Source: Thermonema lapsum | Lineage (GTDB): Bacteria; Bacteroidota; Bacteroidia; Cytophagales; Thermonemataceae | DNA length: 64,000 nt | Reading direction: 5' to 3' | NCBI RefSeq assembly: GCF_011761635.1 | Contig: NZ_JAASRN010000004.1 | Location: forward strand, 1-64,000 | Shown here: positions 61,097-64,000 of the stretch, piece by piece | Position numbering within the stretch: the first letter of the stretch is position 1 | Layout of the letters: each line of letters opens with the position of its first letter | Program-made: the position numbers and the translations under genes | Notes under the pieces: generated by a model | Told to the model about the DNA's origin: nothing | Seen by the model: the letters and a program-made list of their open reading frames with translations, nothing else | Databases searched by the model: none

Positions 61097-63100
61097 ATGT
61101 GGTCTGTAATCAAGCGTTGGTCTGTACGGTACAAGCTCTTTGCAAGCTATGCCTTCTTTATTGCCCTCTTGGGCGGCTTGATGGCTATTAGTCTTTCGTT
61201 TTACAACAAACGTCGAAGCATCAGTCTGCTGTCGCAGCAGATGACCAATGTAATGATTCAGACCTTGCAATTGGTGAAAATAGAGCAAAGCTTCTTCTTG
61301 ACTGACCTCAAGAAAAGTTATTTTTACCGCTATGGGCGCAGCGAGTTGATAGATAAGCATAAACAACTCTATACTCATATTCAACAGACCATAGACACTC
61401 TGTTAAAAGCCCCTTTGGTGCAAGGAAGCGACATCCAGTTGCACTTAAAAGATGCTCGTGAGCAGTTGAGCATCTACCGCGACAAGCTGAACCAAACAGT
61501 AGTAATAGTGCAGCGGATGGGATATAACAATTACGGCGAGTATGGCGAAGTAATGCGGCTGGCAAAGGCTATAGAGCAAGTGTCTGGCTTGCCCCGGGCA
61601 GAGTGGATGGAGGTACGCTTGATGGAGCAGAAAGCTATGAAGAGTATGGATTCTGCCAACCAAGAGGAGCTAAAAGCTGCTCTGGAACGCTTTCGTCGTC
61701 TGGCACATCGCCGCTTGCCGGCAGCTGCCTTGCGGGAGCTTGAACAACTATTGGCAGAGTATGAAAGCCACTTGCGGTGGTATTTTATCTATTACCGTCA
61801 AATAGGTGAGGAGCAGGAAGGCGAAGGCTTGCGTTTTGAATTGCGCCGCAGTGCCGACCGTGCCATTTATGCACTCGAGCGGGCATTGGGAGAGGTGGCA
61901 GCACAGGACAGCCGCCTCCAAGGGCAGTTTCAGAATATCATGATTGTATCGTTTCTGATTATGCTTATTTTGAGCCTCACTTTTGGCTATTTCCTGTCCT
62001 ATCTGATGACTATACCCCTCCAGCACCTGACCAGAGTCATGCGCCGTTATACTTCCTACATTACAGAAGGGCAATATGACCGCATACACTCTTTTTATGC
62101 TGTGCAGAAATTTACCGAAGACGAACTGGGAGAACTGACCGAAAGCTTCAACCGTCTACTTTTTTCTTTACAGGAAGCGCTCAATAATTTGGAAGCCAAG
62201 CAGGAAGAACTCGAAGAAGCTAATGCTACTTTGGCAGACATCAACCGGCAGCTGGAGGCATCGAACAAAGCACTGGAAGACAGAAACAAAAAATTGCATC
62301 AAATTTCGTTGGAAGTATCTCAGAAAGCCGAAGAAAACGCCCTGCAGCGCAAGCTCATTGAGCATGAACTGCGCATTAAGGAAAAAATATATACCGTGAT
62401 TTCGCAAGAAATACGCGCGCCACTCAGCACCTTGAAAGGTTTTTTGATTTTGCTGACCTCGCACGAGAATATGCTGGATGCCGAAGAGAAGAAAGATTTA
62501 TGGCAGCGTATGTTGGGTGAACTCGAAAAGGTACTGCTTCATTTGCAGGATATTTTGCAGTGGATGCAGCAGCAGTCAACCGCTGCCCTCGATAGTTCTA
62601 TTTGTTTCGATTTGGTGCGGCATATACGTGATAGTGTAGAGCAGTCTCGTCCTTTCATTGAAGCCAAGCAGTTGAGCCTTCATTTCCAAGATACATGCAA
62701 GCGTGTGGTGGCTGCTAAAATAGAAAAAGACGTCTTATCGTTTGTGATTCGCAACCTGCTGTCCAATGCCATTCGGATGACGCCCCCCCAAGGCAGCGTA
62801 CGTATTAACATAGAATGCCCCGAAGACAACCACTTGAAGGTATGCATACAAGACAATGGCGTTGGTTTTAGTGAAGCCGAAATGAAAGCCTATCAGGAAG
62901 GAGTGCAGAAAATCAGCTATCAGGAGAAAAGCAAGTTCAACACAGCCGTGCTCAACCTGTTGATGTGCTATGATTTCATTACGAAGAGTGGTGGTAGCTT
63001 CTCTGTGGAGAGTACGCCTGAAAGAGGCACCAAAGTGTGTTTTACTCTTTTATTGGTCAATTATGGAATGAACGTAACTCAGGCAGACAAGCAGCACTAA
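61097..63100 (+). CDS. Histidine-kinase-like membrane sensor with a substituted phospho-acceptor site
   Basis: A 667-residue inner-membrane protein. Helices at about 14-34 and 283-305 flank a mainly helical periplasmic region. A HAMP linker, a long coiled coil (about 350-425), a dimerisation domain and an HATPase domain follow. The H box reads ISQEIRAPLSTLKG: the phosphorylated His is replaced by Gln 437. The N box (VIRNLLSNAIRM) and the DNGVGFS motif are present, but the second glycine motif is degenerate (KFNTAVLNLLMCYDFI). It is therefore probably a pseudokinase that signals by contact, or works with another kinase. No response regulator is adjacent. It diverges from the TonB receptor operon and is followed by a MoxR gene. 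Confidence 0.85.
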   Translation: MWSVIKRWSVRYKLFASYAFFIALLGGLMAISLSFYNKRRSISLLSQQMTNVMIQTLQLVKIEQSFFLTDLKKSYFYRYGRSELIDKHKQLYTHIQQTIDTLLKAPLVQGSDIQLHLKDAREQLSIYRDKLNQTVVIVQRMGYNNYGEYGEVMRLAKAIEQVSGLPRAEWMEVRLMEQKAMKSMDSANQEELKAALERFRRLAHRRLPAAALRELEQLLAEYESHLRWYFIYYRQIGEEQEGEGLRFELRRSADRAIYALERALGEVAAQDSRLQGQFQNIMIVSFLIMLILSLTFGYFLSYLMTIPLQHLTRVMRRYTSYITEGQYDRIHSFYAVQKFTEDELGELTESFNRLLFSLQEALNNLEAKQEELEEANATLADINRQLEASNKALEDRNKKLHQISLEVSQKAEENALQRKLIEHELRIKEKIYTVISQEIRAPLSTLKGFLILLTSHENMLDAEEKKDLWQRMLGELEKVLLHLQDILQWMQQQSTAALDSSICFDLVRHIRDSVEQSRPFIEAKQLSLHFQDTCKRVVAAKIEKDVLSFVIRNLLSNAIRMTPPQGSVRINIECPEDNHLKVCIQDNGVGFSEAEMKAYQEGVQKISYQEKSKFNTAVLNLLMCYDFITKSGGSFSVESTPERGTKVCFTLLLVNYGMNVTQADKQH

Positions 63101-63142
63101 GCACAACAATTCGCCAATGCTACCGTTTATTTTGAAAACCCA

Positions 63143-64000
63143 ATGCGCATGAGGGCAACCACCGAGCAACAAGTAAAGTATTTGCAAGAACGCCTATGGA
63201 AGCTGCTTGAAGAAGTCGAACAAGTGGTATTAGGGCAGCAAGAAACGGTAAAGCTGGTATTGTCGGCAATGTTGGCAGGAGGGCATGCACTCTTGGAAGG
63301 GGTGCCGGGCTTAGCCAAAACCCTCTTAGTAAAGACCTTGGCTCAAAGTATGCGATTGCATTTTAATCGCATACAGTTTACCCCCGACCTCATGCCTTCC
63401 GATATCATAGGCACCGAAGTGATTCGCCAGCTGCCTGATGGGAACTTAGAGGTGGAATTCCGCCTGGGACCCATCTTTGCCAACTTGCTGCTGGCAGACG
63501 AAATCAACCGCACGCCGCCCAAAACACAAGCCGCCCTGCTCGAAGCCATGCAAGAATGTGCCGTGACTTATGCCGGTAATACCTACCCTCTGCCGACGCC
63601 TTTTTTTCTGCTGGCTACTCAAAACCCCGTGGAGCAGGCAGGCACTTATTCGCTGCCTGAAGCACAGCTCGACCGTTTTTTGCTCTATTTGAAAATGACT
63701 TATCCGGCACCAGACGCCGAGCTGGAGGTGTTGCGCCAAACAGCAGTGGAACACTTCCATGAGCCTGAAGCCGTCATGGGGCGCGACGACTTCGTGGCAG
63801 CACAAGAATGCGCGCAGAAAGTAGCCGTTGATGAGCGTCTCATTGTTTGGGTGCATGAATGTATTTTACAAACCCGCCCCCAAGCTACTACCAACAAAAA
63901 CATACGGCGATGGGTGCAGTGGGGTGCAGGCACACGTGCAGGGCAGGCGTGGCTGCGTGTTGCCAAAGCACATGCCTTTCTTTCGGGGCGTTATTCACTT
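63143..64000 (+). CDS. MoxR family AAA ATPase (partial, cut by the window end)
   Basis: The first 286 codons of a MoxR-type AAA ATPase; the gene runs off the end of the window. Walker A is LLEGVPGLAKTLLVK, Walker B is LLADEINRTPPKTQAALLEAMQE, sensor 1 is FFLLATQNPVEQAGTYSLPEAQLDRF. These proteins act as chaperones with VWA-domain partners to mature or activate other proteins. In Bacteroidota MoxR genes are often followed by VWA and Bat genes, which may lie beyond this window. The ATG at 63143 is used, and another at 63149 is equally possible. It starts 42 bases after the histidine-kinase-like gene. Confidence 0.93.
   Translation, partial: MRMRATTEQQVKYLQERLWKLLEEVEQVVLGQQETVKLVLSAMLAGGHALLEGVPGLAKTLLVKTLAQSMRLHFNRIQFTPDLMPSDIIGTEVIRQLPDGNLEVEFRLGPIFANLLLADEINRTPPKTQAALLEAMQECAVTYAGNTYPLPTPFFLLATQNPVEQAGTYSLPEAQLDRFLLYLKMTYPAPDAELEVLRQTAVEHFHEPEAVMGRDDFVAAQECAQKVAVDERLIVWVHECILQTRPQATTNKNIRRWVQWGAGTRAGQAWLRVAKAHAFLSGRYSL

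Overview
The window looks like chromosomal DNA from a member of the Bacteroidota, probably of the Cytophagia type. Supporting signs are a PorP/SprF-type membrane protein of the type IX (gliding) secretion machinery, CarboxypepD_reg-like/TonB-dependent outer-membrane proteins, Bat/MoxR-type genes, a bacterial GH3 protein, a two-protein M16B peptidase pair, and promoters of the Bacteroidota form (TTG or TTTG, about 20 bases, then TAnnTTTG). Shine-Dalgarno sequences are generally absent. The identification is by gene content only.

Layout. Bases 1-413 are the 3' end of a 23S rRNA gene, a 5S rRNA gene and its terminator. Bases 414-8023 carry a GH3-family protein, a glycosyltransferase, a copper module (small HMA protein plus CopA-type P-ATPase), FabI and a BCP-type peroxiredoxin. 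Bases 8024-15149 hold the most unusual part: a peptide natural-product (RiPP) cassette. It has two small genes whose products share a double-glycine leader end (YGGFS), a radical-SAM/SPASM maturase, a C39-peptidase ABC transporter and an outer-membrane TonB-receptor-like barrel, behind a putative promoter and a 17-base T tract. Bases 15246-38935 are mainly housekeeping genes (hemC, pyrH, frr, kynU, nrdB, lnt, tpiA, prmA). Among them are a LutB-like/BatA-like/TlpA-like operon, an M16 peptidase pair, a VWA protein and a PAS/GAF sensor. Bases 38957-46719 encode a 1779-residue exported protein of unknown function, a membrane coiled-coil protein, and an exported HMA protein overlapping an outer-membrane-like protein.

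Bases 46732-57890 are a surface-polysaccharide locus. It contains Wzz-like, Gmd, Fcl (GDP-fucose), two O-antigen polymerase/ligase-like proteins, several glycosyltransferases, Glf plus a GlfT2-like transferase (galactofuranose), a decayed glycosyltransferase and a Wzx flippase. Bases 57926-61041 form a compact TonB-receptor/lipoprotein operon with a clear promoter, a palindrome over that promoter and a terminator. The window ends with a divergent histidine-kinase-like gene whose phospho-acceptor histidine is replaced by glutamine, and a MoxR AAA ATPase cut off by the window edge.

Working together, the RiPP genes would make, trim and export a Cys-containing peptide: the leader is recognised, the core is modified by the SPASM enzyme, and the leader is cut after Gly-Gly by the C39 domain during export. 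This is inferred from domain content and gene order; no product can be read from sequence alone. No CRISPR array, tRNA gene, transposase or complete insertion sequence was seen.
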